In this document: positions 47,256 to 54,547 of the stretch, piece by piece | Layout of the letters: each line of letters starts with the position of its first letter | How positions within the stretch are numbered: the first letter of the stretch is position 1 | The notes under the pieces: model-generated | Told to the model about the DNA's origin: nothing | Seen by the model: the letters and a program-made list of their open reading frames with translations, nothing else | Database searches by the model: none | Program-made: the position numbers and the translations under genes | Origin: Marinococcus halotolerans DSM 16375 | GTDB lineage: Bacteria; Bacillota; Bacilli; Bacillales; Marinococcaceae | Assembly: GCF_000420725.1 (NCBI RefSeq) | Contig: NZ_ATVM01000016.1 | Span: 1 to 64,000, forward strand | Direction: 5' to 3' | Length of the DNA stretch: 64,000 bases

Positions 47256-48248
47256 TTATTTTTCAGGCCACGTTCGGGCATCGGATCGGAGAATTCTGTA
47301 CAGTTGTTTGCGCCGGTTTTCGAGTTTAGAAAATTGAAGGCTGGTGTGGCGTGCGGAAAATACTGGAATATTTTCTCTCCGGAGTATTGCTAAATTTGGA
47401 ACTGGAGGAGCCTTTCCCACCTGAGGAATATAAGAAAAATCCTGAGATTCAATATAGCTTCGGACGCTTGACCTGGCATTGTGGAGCAGCACTCTGTTTG
47501 GCCGGGATGGTTCAGGGACGGAAAAAGTCAAAATAGTTAAAGAGTCATCAAATAAAGCAACGGCCCTGGTAAGCGCTTTTTCTTCGTTCGCACTATGATA
47601 ATAATGCAGAATAGGGTAGGCATTATGCTGGGCTGCTACAGTGCTTAATTGAGAAGCGTAAGTAACAAGAAACAGATCATAATTGGTAAAGTCGCGTCCG
47701 TTCCAAGCTTTAGAAACAATAGAGACACTGTCCGGTCCAAGGCCAGTAATACTGTCAGCAAAGGAGCGCTTCTGGTTAAGTGCACTTAATACAGAGATGA
47801 CGTAGGAGGCGCTCATCGTGATAAACAGCATGCCACTCGCGCTGACAAGAATCGTGAGCACCTGCCAGAGCGGGGAAGAAGGGACAAAATCGCCAATACC
47901 GAGAGTGACCATCGTGTAGCCGACAAAATAAATTTGATCACCCCAATCAGTCGATCCGCGGTTTTGAGTATCTGTCAAAGCCGCTTCGCCTCCGACAAAA
48001 ATCAGCGTCCAGCTGAGCCAGAGAAGGAGGATCCAGGAAAGAAGTGTGGCCGACAATATCAGTGGACCAGACAAACTGAACCAGCGGGACCGGCCCCGGG
48101 TAATTTTGCGCCAGGCCAGCCAGCATACAGAAGTCAGGTGCCGGGTAATGGGGCCGGCGCCCCGTTCTACCCAGAAGATCGTCCATATAAGGTCAATGAT
48201 CGTTAACATCAGCAACAGAATACCAGTAATAAGATAAAAAGGATGCAT
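47256..48248 (-). CDS. Two-TM ion channel with potassium-type filter
   Basis: 330 aa. A first helix (about 5-25), a second (about 63-85), a pore loop with TLGIGD at 115-120 and a third helix (about 128-150) give a potassium-channel-like pore; the cytosolic rest has no recognised RCK or cyclic-nucleotide domain. ATG 48248 follows GGGAGG; a longer frame would run through the leader terminator. Leader G and a sigma-B-like promoter lie upstream, consistent with a role in ion balance under stress. Confidence 0.85.
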   Translation of the reverse strand: MHPFYLITGILLLMLTIIDLIWTIFWVERGAGPITRHLTSVCWLAWRKITRGRSRWFSLSGPLILSATLLSWILLLWLSWTLIFVGGEAALTDTQNRGSTDWGDQIYFVGYTMVTLGIGDFVPSSPLWQVLTILVSASGMLFITMSASYVISVLSALNQKRSFADSITGLGPDSVSIVSKAWNGRDFTNYDLFLVTYASQLSTVAAQHNAYPILHYYHSANEEKALTRAVALFDDSLTILTFSVPEPSRPNRVLLHNARSSVRSYIESQDFSYIPQVGKAPPVPNLAILRRENIPVFSARHTSLQFSKLENRRKQLYRILRSDARTWPEK

Positions 48249-48305
48249 GTAAACCTCCCTTGTGTAATAAACGTTTAATTTACAGACAATATTTAAATGA
48301 AAAGC

Positions 48306-48367
48306 AAAAAGGCCGGAAAAGGAACTGTTCCTTTTCCGGCCATAACACAGCATTAACTCTGTCTATT
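48306..48367 (-). promoter_or_regulatory. Stress leader G (ion channel)
   Basis: RNA sense: ACAG...CTGTGTTATG hairpin, then a perfect 15-bp terminator GGCCGGAAAAGGAAC / GTTCCTTTTCCGGCC and T5. No minus-strand gene lies upstream for at least 1.7 kb on this side, so it cannot be the terminator of another gene. Confidence 0.78.
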
Positions 48368-48398
48368 TTCCGGGTTTCATAAAAGATATTACTCATAT

Positions 48399-48424
48399 AT
48401 AGCCATTCAATACTGAAGGTAAAC
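48399..48424 (-). promoter_or_regulatory. Sigma-B-like promoter G
   Basis: Minus-strand GTTTAC, 14 bases, GGCTAT, about 30 bases before leader G. Confidence 0.6.
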
Positions 48425-48997
48425 TAAAAATAAAAGAAGCTCTACGGCAAAAAGTGAACATGTGTATTTGTTGTTAATAATGCATATACCTAGTATGATA
48501 GAGAAGACGCGTGGTCACAAGTCTGCGTACGAAAAGCATACAAAAACGATTTTACCTATTGATGGTGGTCAACATTCTGGACAAAAGCGCCAGTAATGCA
48601 CTGCCCGGTAGTATTGTTTTCCCGCCTGATGTTATTCATATTAGAGAAATAATGGACAGCGGGGCAAAAAGACTGTAGAGGAAAAAGCAGGCAGTGCCTG
48701 CCTATTTTGGTATGCTTTTAAAAACAGGCGAAGGTTGGTCCAATATTGGCCTGCTGCCACACGGAGCGGAAGTCATCAGACAATTAGCGCTGATGAATAA
48801 GCTGCAGGGATATTTTTTCTCTGTGGTTTTTTTGTGTTTTTTAAACCTGTAAAGAGTGAAAATAATCTAGCGTTTCTTATTGAAACAGCGGTTGAAGGGA
48901 GGAGAAAGCCGGACGAAAAAGACACATATTCAGAAGAGCAAGTGGCAGTTGAACGCCAAACTGTATAACCATTTGTTTTTCAAAAGGGGCCAGTAAG
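48425..48997. other. 570-base gap, no supported gene
   Basis: I find no convincing gene. A 46-codon plus-strand frame (48712-48852, starting MLLKTGEGWSNIG) has no ribosome site and an odd tail, so it may be a decayed remnant. AGGCAGTGCCTGCCT at 48689 is a small palindrome. The promoter for the MpsC-like gene at 48998 should be near 48840-48950 but is not clear. Confidence 0.4.
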
Positions 48998-49693
48998 ATG
49001 GAAGAGACAAAAAATGAACATGGAGAAATTGCAGGCTACATTGGCAGACTGATCAGAGAAAATTTCGGAAAAGGACCCACGTCTGTCTATGTTACGCTGG
49101 AACATCCCTTCCTGGTTATTCATTTACGGGATTTTTTAGCACCAATGGAGGCTATTCTGGTTTCTCAAAATGAGAACAAGCGTGTGGAAGAAACGAGAGA
49201 TCTCTTATTCGATCAGCTGCAGACGGAAATACGTGCCCAATTGGAGGCTATTGCAGGGATTACTATTCAGGAAATGTACTTTGATTGGGATCTCCATAAA
49301 AAAAGAGGGGTTATCCTTGGTATTATGTCCGAAGACACCTCGGAATGCCAGGCCAAGTGGCCGGAGCATTTGAACCACAAGCGTTTCAACGATAAAGTTA
49401 TTGAATTCAGTGAGTGGGGGCAGAAGGTGCCGGCAACGACAGAGTCTTTCTGGCTGAATGAAAGGACTATTATTATTAAGAGGACAGGCGTGTTTGTTGA
49501 AATTGAGAAAGAGCTGATCGCAGCAGGCTATACGAATGAATTAAAAGAAGTAAAGAAGCCGCTGGAGCTGCGGATGATTCACAAAGCAAGCCTGGAAACG
49601 TTTATTGATGGCAAAATCACGGAAGTTTTTGTTGCCTGGCATTTCACTGGGGACAAAGGGTACGCTGTACTGATCGTGCAGCCAAAAAAATAA
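48998..49693 (+). CDS. DUF2294 / MpsC-like protein, paralogue 3
   Basis: 231 aa with the same two halves as paralogues 1 and 2: GYIGRLIRENFGKGPTSVYV (about 12-31) with MYFDWDLHKKRGVILGI, and NERTIIIKRTGVFVEIEKELI with EVFVAWHFTGDKGYAVLIV. In this copy the second-half DWDF has become AWHF. AAAGGGG before the ATG. It is closest to paralogue 2 by eye. Confidence 0.85.
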   Translation: MEETKNEHGEIAGYIGRLIRENFGKGPTSVYVTLEHPFLVIHLRDFLAPMEAILVSQNENKRVEETRDLLFDQLQTEIRAQLEAIAGITIQEMYFDWDLHKKRGVILGIMSEDTSECQAKWPEHLNHKRFNDKVIEFSEWGQKVPATTESFWLNERTIIIKRTGVFVEIEKELIAAGYTNELKEVKKPLELRMIHKASLETFIDGKITEVFVAWHFTGDKGYAVLIVQPKK

Positions 49694-49696
49694 TAT

Positions 49697-49722
49697 GTTT
49701 CATTTGCTGGCCGGAAAGGTAA
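49697..49722 (+). promoter_or_regulatory. Sigma-B-like promoter H
   Basis: GTTTCA, 14 bases, AGGTAA, about 30 bases before leader H and only four bases after the previous stop. Confidence 0.5.
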
Positions 49723-49752
49723 ATAACCAACGAGCGATAACTAAATAGGACC

Positions 49753-49821
49753 GGCAGCAACAGACAGTTACAGCTGTCCTGTAAGCCAGAAAAGAGATTT
49801 TCTCTTTTTCTGGCTTTTTTT
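49753..49821 (+). promoter_or_regulatory. Stress leader H (CotF-like pair)
   Basis: GGCAGCAA, hairpin GACAG-TTACAG-CTGTC, then terminator AAGCCAGAAAAGAGA...TCTCTTTTTCTGGCTT and T7, about 35 bases before the next ATG. Confidence 0.72.
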
Positions 49822-49856
49822 ATTGCTTATAACCCAAAAGGAGAGGAGAGGAAAAA

Positions 49857-50057
49857 ATGGCTGAACATTACGCTTCCCACGAAATAATTGAAGTACATGA
49901 GCTTCTTCAGGTTAAAGCGGCCGCGACGGCGAAGGCTTCAATGATGCAGGGACTCGCAACAGATAAACAATTAAAGCAGTTGCTTGAAGAAAGTGCAGAA
50001 ACTTCACAGAAGGCAGTAGAAGAGCTGAGAGATATTTTAAATAAATCAAAGTTATAA
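49857..50057 (+). CDS. Small CotF-partner protein (YraD/YraG-like)
   Basis: 66 aa, helical: HEIIEVHELLQVKAAATAKA and a second helix SAETSQKAVEELRDIL. It is like the small proteins that accompany CotF-family spore-coat-like proteins in Bacillus. GGAGAGGAG before the ATG. It is 13 bases ahead of the CotF-like gene, so one operon. No coat role shown. Confidence 0.7.
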   Translation: MAEHYASHEIIEVHELLQVKAAATAKASMMQGLATDKQLKQLLEESAETSQKAVEELRDILNKSKL

Positions 50058-50070
50058 AGGAGGAAAAACG

Positions 50071-50376
50071 ATGAGCAGTATTTTAGATAAGCTTGCGAAT
50101 AAAGACTTGATCAATGATGAAGTAATCGCTACAGATCTGTTAGTCACATCCAAATCGGCTGTACGCACTTATGCTGTTGCTATTACCGAAACGGCAAGCC
50201 CGGATGTGCTCGAGGTGCTCAAAAAACAATTGAACGAAGCCATCGATCTTCATCAGAAAATCGCTTCGTTCATGATCGAAAATGAAATGTATCACGCGTA
50301 CGATATGAAAGAACAGATTGATCATGACTTGAAAAAAGCAGATCTCGCACTTGAAATGCCAACAAAGGGCAGCTGA
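50071..50376 (+). CDS. CotF-family spore-coat-like protein
   Basis: 101 aa. The CotF family pattern LINDEVIATDLLVTSKSAVR with AITETASPDVLEVLKKQLNEA, a ferritin-like four-helix unit, is clear. AAGGAGG precedes the ATG. CotF relatives outside true coats are often stress or envelope associated; the sigma-B-like promoter and leader H upstream suggest that here. Confidence 0.85.
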   Translation: MSSILDKLANKDLINDEVIATDLLVTSKSAVRTYAVAITETASPDVLEVLKKQLNEAIDLHQKIASFMIENEMYHAYDMKEQIDHDLKKADLALEMPTKGS

Positions 50377-50388
50377 TGCCAACAGCAC

Positions 50389-50435
50389 ATAAGCCTGCAC
50401 CAGGACGTACTGTTCTCTCTGCAGGCTTATGTTTT
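50389..50435 (+). terminator. Terminator after the CotF-like operon
   Basis: ACATAAGCCTGCA and TGCAGGCTTATGT, 13 perfect pairs around a 20-base loop, then T6. Confidence 0.85.
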
Positions 50436-50473
50436 TTGTGAAATTATCATATTGGGAGAAAGGGCGTACACGT

Positions 50474-51322
50474 GTGAAAAAAATCAAGCCATATATTTCA
50501 GACCTGATAACCGAATTCAAAGAAGACAATGTGCCGTTGCTTGCTGCAGCTCAGGCATATTATTACATTCTTTCTATATTTCCATTGCTTATTTTTGCTT
50601 TAACGATTCTGCCATTTTTAAATTTAAATCCTAATTCTGTAGTCAGTTTTATTGGCACGATTGCTCCGTCAGATACTGCCTCTTTATTTGAAGAAAATAT
50701 TACGACACTGGTACAGGAGCCCCGCGGCATTTTATTTGTAGTCAGTCTGCTGGGGGCGCTCTGGTCTGCCTCCAATGGCATAAATGCATTCATTAAGTCC
50801 TCCAATGAAGCGTATGACGTAGAGGAGTCGCGTTCGTTTATTAAGGTGCGCCTGATTGCCATTGCGCTTACGATCTGTATGATTCTCACCATCGTTGTGG
50901 CACTGGTGCTTCCGATATTTGGGAACGTCATAATATCCATGGTTAGTTCCATTCTCGGCCTTACGGCACAGACACAAATCTTATTTCAGGTGCTCCGGTG
51001 GGCGGTTGCCGTCATAGTTATGACATTAATGCTCCTTTTGCTTTACCGGTTCGCGCCAAATAAAACGTTAAAATGGAAGGAAATCCTGGTCGGCTCTTTA
51101 ACCGCAGCAATTTTGTGGCAAATTGTATCGCTTGGTTTTTCCTTTTATGTAAGCAACTTTGGAAATTACTCAGCCACATATGGAAGCCTTGGCGGGGTCA
51201 TTATACTTCTATTATGGTTTTTCCTGACAGGATTAGTGCTTATGATCGGTGCCGAAATGAATGTTATTTTTCATCGCCGGAAAACTGGGACGACCAGAAA
51301 AAGAAACAGTGCCCGCGGGTAG
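50474..51322 (+). CDS. YihY/BrkB family membrane protein
   Basis: 282 aa with six transmembrane helices. The family motif LLAAAQAYYYILSIFPLLIF (about 19-38) and YRFAPN, then GSLGGVIILLLWFFLTGLVLMIG near the end (about 240-262), identify the UPF0761/YihY family, formerly thought to be RNase BN. GTG start with AAAGGG at good spacing; an upstream start would run over the preceding terminator. Like B. subtilis YfkH. Transport role suspected. Confidence 0.9.
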   Translation: MKKIKPYISDLITEFKEDNVPLLAAAQAYYYILSIFPLLIFALTILPFLNLNPNSVVSFIGTIAPSDTASLFEENITTLVQEPRGILFVVSLLGALWSASNGINAFIKSSNEAYDVEESRSFIKVRLIAIALTICMILTIVVALVLPIFGNVIISMVSSILGLTAQTQILFQVLRWAVAVIVMTLMLLLLYRFAPNKTLKWKEILVGSLTAAILWQIVSLGFSFYVSNFGNYSATYGSLGGVIILLLWFFLTGLVLMIGAEMNVIFHRRKTGTTRKRNSARG

Positions 51323-51404
51323 CTTTAATATAGGCCTCACCAGAAAGAAAATTAGAGCTGCTATCAGCTGAATAAAAAAATATACTTTATATATGAAGAA
51401 ATAC

Positions 51405-51430
51405 GTTTAAGGAAAAAATCTTCTGGGAAC
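51405..51430 (+). promoter_or_regulatory. Sigma-B-like promoter I (distal gsiB)
   Basis: GTTTAA (perfect), 14 bases, GGGAAC; about 70 bases before leader I. Confidence 0.65.
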
Positions 51431-51500
51431 CTTTATTTATAGAAAACGGGCTAAAGGCTCGATTTCAGTCAGCAGCATACGGATGAAACAATAAGTGAAT

Positions 51501-51577
51501 ACAGCAAGGCTGTAATTAGGGGATAAATGCCTACTAATAAGTCGTGAAGGGTCCTGTCCCCTTTCCGGCTTATTTTT
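51501..51577 (+). promoter_or_regulatory. Stress leader I (gsiB)
   Basis: ACAGC-AAG-GCTGT hairpin, a second weak TAGG/CCTA pair, then terminator AATAAGTCG-GAAGGG...CCCCTTTCCGGCTTATT and T6. It lies 190 bases before the gsiB ATG, further than in the other leaders. Confidence 0.65.
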
Positions 51578-51684
51578 TGTATGGTTTTTGGAGAAAAAAT
51601 CAGGCGATTCCCGTATGAACGGTCTTTGGTGTAGCACTGTATGCAGAAAAGCGCTGGATTTTGAGAATTGAAAAGGAGGCGGTA

Positions 51685-51708
51685 GTTTTCAGTAACGAAA
51701 AAGGAAAA
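51685..51708 (+). promoter_or_regulatory. Possible second, proximal sigma-B-like promoter of gsiB
   Basis: GTTTTC, 12 bases, GGAAAA, about 60 bases before the gsiB ATG and downstream of the leader terminator, so it would bypass leader I. Confidence 0.45.
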
Positions 51709-51766
51709 CACGAAACTGCACTTGGAAAATTTTCATTAATTATTAACACAGAAAGGATGAAGCATC

Positions 51767-52156
51767 ATGGCAAACAATAACGAAAACAACAACAAAATGA
51801 CCCGCGAGGAAGCCGGTCAAAAAGGCGGCGAAAAAACGAGCCAGGAACATGGAAAAGAATTTTACGAAGAGATCGGCCAAAAAGGCGGAGAAAATTCTGG
51901 TAACGGCAGCAATAGCCAACAATCAAGCTCCAGCCAGAACGAAAATACGATGAGCCGTTCCGAAGCCGGCCAAAAAGGCGGCGAGACCACCAGCGAGGAA
52001 CACGGTGAAGACTTTTATAAAGACATTGGTCAAAAGGGTGGCGAAACCACCAGTGAAGAACACGATAAAGAATTCTATGAAGAGATCGGTCAAAAAGGCG
52101 GAAAAAATTCCGGCAACGGCTCCAATAACAACAGCGACTCCAACAACCGCCGCTAA
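51767..52156 (+). CDS. gsiB: General stress protein GsiB-like, KGG-repeat hydrophilin
   Basis: 129 aa, intrinsically disordered, LEA-5-like protein of the kind most strongly induced by sigma-B in B. subtilis. Repeats of MTREEAGQKGGEKTSQEHGKE and FYEEIGQKGGE occur as two blocks, separated by a Ser/Asn/Gly linker (about 46-65), with a second such tail; the two-block layout with linker is different from the evenly repeated B. subtilis protein. GAAAGGATG before the start codon. Probably protects against drying and salt. Confidence 0.9.
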   Translation: MANNNENNNKMTREEAGQKGGEKTSQEHGKEFYEEIGQKGGENSGNGSNSQQSSSSQNENTMSRSEAGQKGGETTSEEHGEDFYKDIGQKGGETTSEEHDKEFYEEIGQKGGKNSGNGSNNNSDSNNRR

Positions 52157-52176
52157 GCAGTATTGGAGTCGCAATG

Positions 52177-52212
52177 TTCCCGGTATCAGCTTCCCTACAA
52201 GCATGCCGGGAA
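52177..52212. terminator. Hairpin after gsiB
   Basis: TTCCCGGTAT and ATGCCGGGAA pair, without a T-run; perhaps an mRNA 3' stabiliser or weak terminator. Confidence 0.45.
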
Positions 52213-52297
52213 TGACTCTAAATTAACAGATCATTGCCCGAAAAGCAATTTATACACTTGGACTTTAACCAACAAAATAAATTTAAGGAGGATTATT

Positions 52298-52480
52298 ATG
52301 GCAAATCAAGAATTTAAAACCGGAGAAAAAGCTCCAGAGAGCGGCACGTATAAAGTAAAAAGCCTTGTGAACGGTAGTAACGCTAGCAGTGATAATACTG
52401 AGATTCAACTAAACGAAGGCGACCAGTTCCCACCGTCCCCTTCGGAAAATGAAGCAGCTTACTGGGAGAAATCCTCCTAA
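52298..52480 (+). CDS. YjzC-like small protein
   Basis: 60 aa: FKTGEKAPESGTYKV, LNEGDQFPPSPSENEAAYW. The GEKAPESGTY and FPP...AYW pattern is that of B. subtilis YjzC. Hydrophilic, cytosolic, unknown function. AAGGAGG nine bases before the ATG settles the start; a longer frame begins inside gsiB's tail. Confidence 0.82.
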   Translation: MANQEFKTGEKAPESGTYKVKSLVNGSNASSDNTEIQLNEGDQFPPSPSENEAAYWEKSS

Positions 52481-52505
52481 GAGCGCTTATTATAGATGAA
52501 TTATG

Positions 52506-52546
52506 AACCGGGCAGGAAGCTATAAAAGCTTCCTGTCCGGTTTTTT
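52506..52546 (+). terminator. Terminator after yjzC
   Basis: AACCGGGCAGGAAGCT, ATAAA, AGCTTCCTGTCCGGTT, T6. Confidence 0.9.
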
Positions 52547-52684
52547 CGTTATAGAAGGAAAGCGGAATAACTGTCCCTAAAAACCGCCTGCTTTCATGCA
52601 AATGTTCATAAACAGCTTCTATTCAAACAAGTGGTTTAGAAGCTGATTAATAAAAATGTGATAATAAAAGAACCACATGGTTCG

Positions 52685-54412
52685 TTAGTATCGTGAAAGC
52701 TGTTTGATTAAATCATTCACGAGATTTTCAAGCACCGCAATTCTTTTTTTCGTATGCATGACAGTCGGCACACGTGAGATTGCCGGTTTTAAGGAAGTAG
52801 CTGCTTTAGAACCGGTAACGGTGACCGATTTAGGCACTCCCTGGAATGTGTTCAGGCAAAGTTGGTTAAAGTTTTGCAGGAATTGTTCTGACGCCTCCTC
52901 CTGGCTGGTGGCAACATTATGAGAGAGTACCAGTTCCGATTTTTTGTCTACAAACATGCAGATCCACGGATGAACCGGAGAGCCTGAGGGGGAATTACCG
53001 AGAGTAACGGACTCCACCTTGAATATCCCTCCGTATAGATGAGTGTTGCGCATGGGAAGCTTCTCTAAGGACGTGTTGTCCGGGGACGCGAAATCTCTGG
53101 CAGTTGGCGGGCCTTGAGCACCGGGCTCCATAGAAAACAATGGCTCAAGGCGTACATTATGGACTTTCTCATAGGAATTTCGGATCTCCCCCTCGTCGAA
53201 TACAGGAATTACATTCGTTTCGGCTCCGTTCAAGGCACGTGGATTGGAGTCAAAATAATCCAGTATCATTGGAATAAGCGGCAGTATATGCAGGAAGGCA
53301 AAAAGTTCATGCGCTTTTAAAAACTGTGGGGGTCTTCCTGGCTTAAGCCTTCTGAACGTCGGCCAGTGCTCATGCTCGTAGAAGGCATAGCCGGTCTGAA
53401 TAATAATGTTATGATCACCCGGCTCTAACTCCTCCAAATCATCAAATGATAAAAACAGTGCCTCCAGTTCATCGGCAGTAAACGATGGGTCGAAAAATTG
53501 TCTGTATAACGCCTGTTCTCCTGCAGCCCCGGTGTAGAGTCCCAGCCCGTAGACTTCATTTTCATTTCCGAGCACGCTGGCAATGAAACGCTCTCCGCTT
53601 TCCGGAAGCAGGAAGCCGAAAAGGTCGGCAGAGGCAATATCTTTCCAGGGGGCCTCCCAGTCGAACTCACCGGCTGCATCAAGCAGATCCCCCCACTCCG
53701 CCAGCGTGGCGAGGTCATTCTCCTTTATTCCGGGAAGCGGCACAAGTTTATCCCAGTCCTCATCCTTCGGAGCACCGGCATTTGCAATAAAGTAAAGTAG
53801 GTCGTTTAAGTAATGACGGAACCTCGTCTCGCTGAAATTCCCCTTCGGCGTCCGCCATACCTCGTCAGAAACCTCGGCACGGGGGTTTGGCTTTGTCACG
53901 TTTAAACATACAGGAGAAGGGTCGGCAGATTCCCCTGCTATGATTTGCTCGAGCAGAACCTCGTGCTCGTGGTCCTCTCCAAAGTCATATAAATAGGTAA
54001 TCTTCAGCCCTTCTTTCCATAGCCAGTCAAAGATCGTTTCATGTCGTTCATCGAACACACCTGGTTTTTCTTCGATATCCGGAAAGTCCATGCTCGTAAT
54101 TTCATATACTGCAGGCCGGTCCGGCGCCATTCGCTGCTTAATCTGCCGGTACTCCTCCTGATCCATGGCACGGGAACTTTTCATTGGCTCAAGAAATTCT
54201 TTTTCGAAATGGTGTATCTTTTTCTTGTACTCCTGATGTTTTATATCGCTGCTGTACTGCAGGCGAAAGCTGTGCAGGTGGCTCTGCTCCCATAAAAAAG
54301 CTGCCTGAATTAAATTATGCAGATCAAAAAATGTGAACGAAGAAGGAAGTTCAAATCTTCTCCAGACGGGAGGCTTCGTGTCCAGAAGCCGTACCTTTAA
54401 CTGTAGTTTCAA
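52685..54412 (-). CDS. pRiA4b ORF-3-like domain protein
   Basis: 575 aa. The N-terminal domain (about 1-200) matches the plasmid pRiA4b ORF-3/TnpR-passenger-like fold: LKVRLLDTKPPVWRRFELP, LHNLIQAAFLW, and ITYLYDFGEDHEHEVLLE. The remaining part is not recognised (DUF6930-like stress/sugar proteins can carry similar tails). TTG at 54412 eight bases from AGGAGG is preferred to a GTG overlapping the site. Stand-alone, opposite to its right neighbour. Function unknown. Confidence 0.8.
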   Translation of the reverse strand: MKLQLKVRLLDTKPPVWRRFELPSSFTFFDLHNLIQAAFLWEQSHLHSFRLQYSSDIKHQEYKKKIHHFEKEFLEPMKSSRAMDQEEYRQIKQRMAPDRPAVYEITSMDFPDIEEKPGVFDERHETIFDWLWKEGLKITYLYDFGEDHEHEVLLEQIIAGESADPSPVCLNVTKPNPRAEVSDEVWRTPKGNFSETRFRHYLNDLLYFIANAGAPKDEDWDKLVPLPGIKENDLATLAEWGDLLDAAGEFDWEAPWKDIASADLFGFLLPESGERFIASVLGNENEVYGLGLYTGAAGEQALYRQFFDPSFTADELEALFLSFDDLEELEPGDHNIIIQTGYAFYEHEHWPTFRRLKPGRPPQFLKAHELFAFLHILPLIPMILDYFDSNPRALNGAETNVIPVFDEGEIRNSYEKVHNVRLEPLFSMEPGAQGPPTARDFASPDNTSLEKLPMRNTHLYGGIFKVESVTLGNSPSGSPVHPWICMFVDKKSELVLSHNVATSQEEASEQFLQNFNQLCLNTFQGVPKSVTVTGSKAATSLKPAISRVPTVMHTKKRIAVLENLVNDLIKQLSRY

Positions 54413-54547
54413 TATAGTCACCTCCTAAAATTGTATCTATAGTCTAGCAGAAAAATTTAAGGAAAAGGAAAAGCTTTTGTTGCGTGATACGATAGAGAAA
54501 GCAGCATCATTCTGTATTCATTTTGCCAGCTGAAAGGAGCTTTGGCC

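Noticed and set aside
48712-48852. 46-codon plus-strand frame
   Set aside because: No ribosome site, poly-Phe/Leu end from a T-rich stretch, no recognisable family.
37852-51577. The leader hairpins as plain terminators of upstream genes
   Set aside because: For D, E, F, H and I a promoter-like sequence stands between the upstream stop and the hairpin, and for B, C and G there is no upstream gene on that strand. They may still also help termination.
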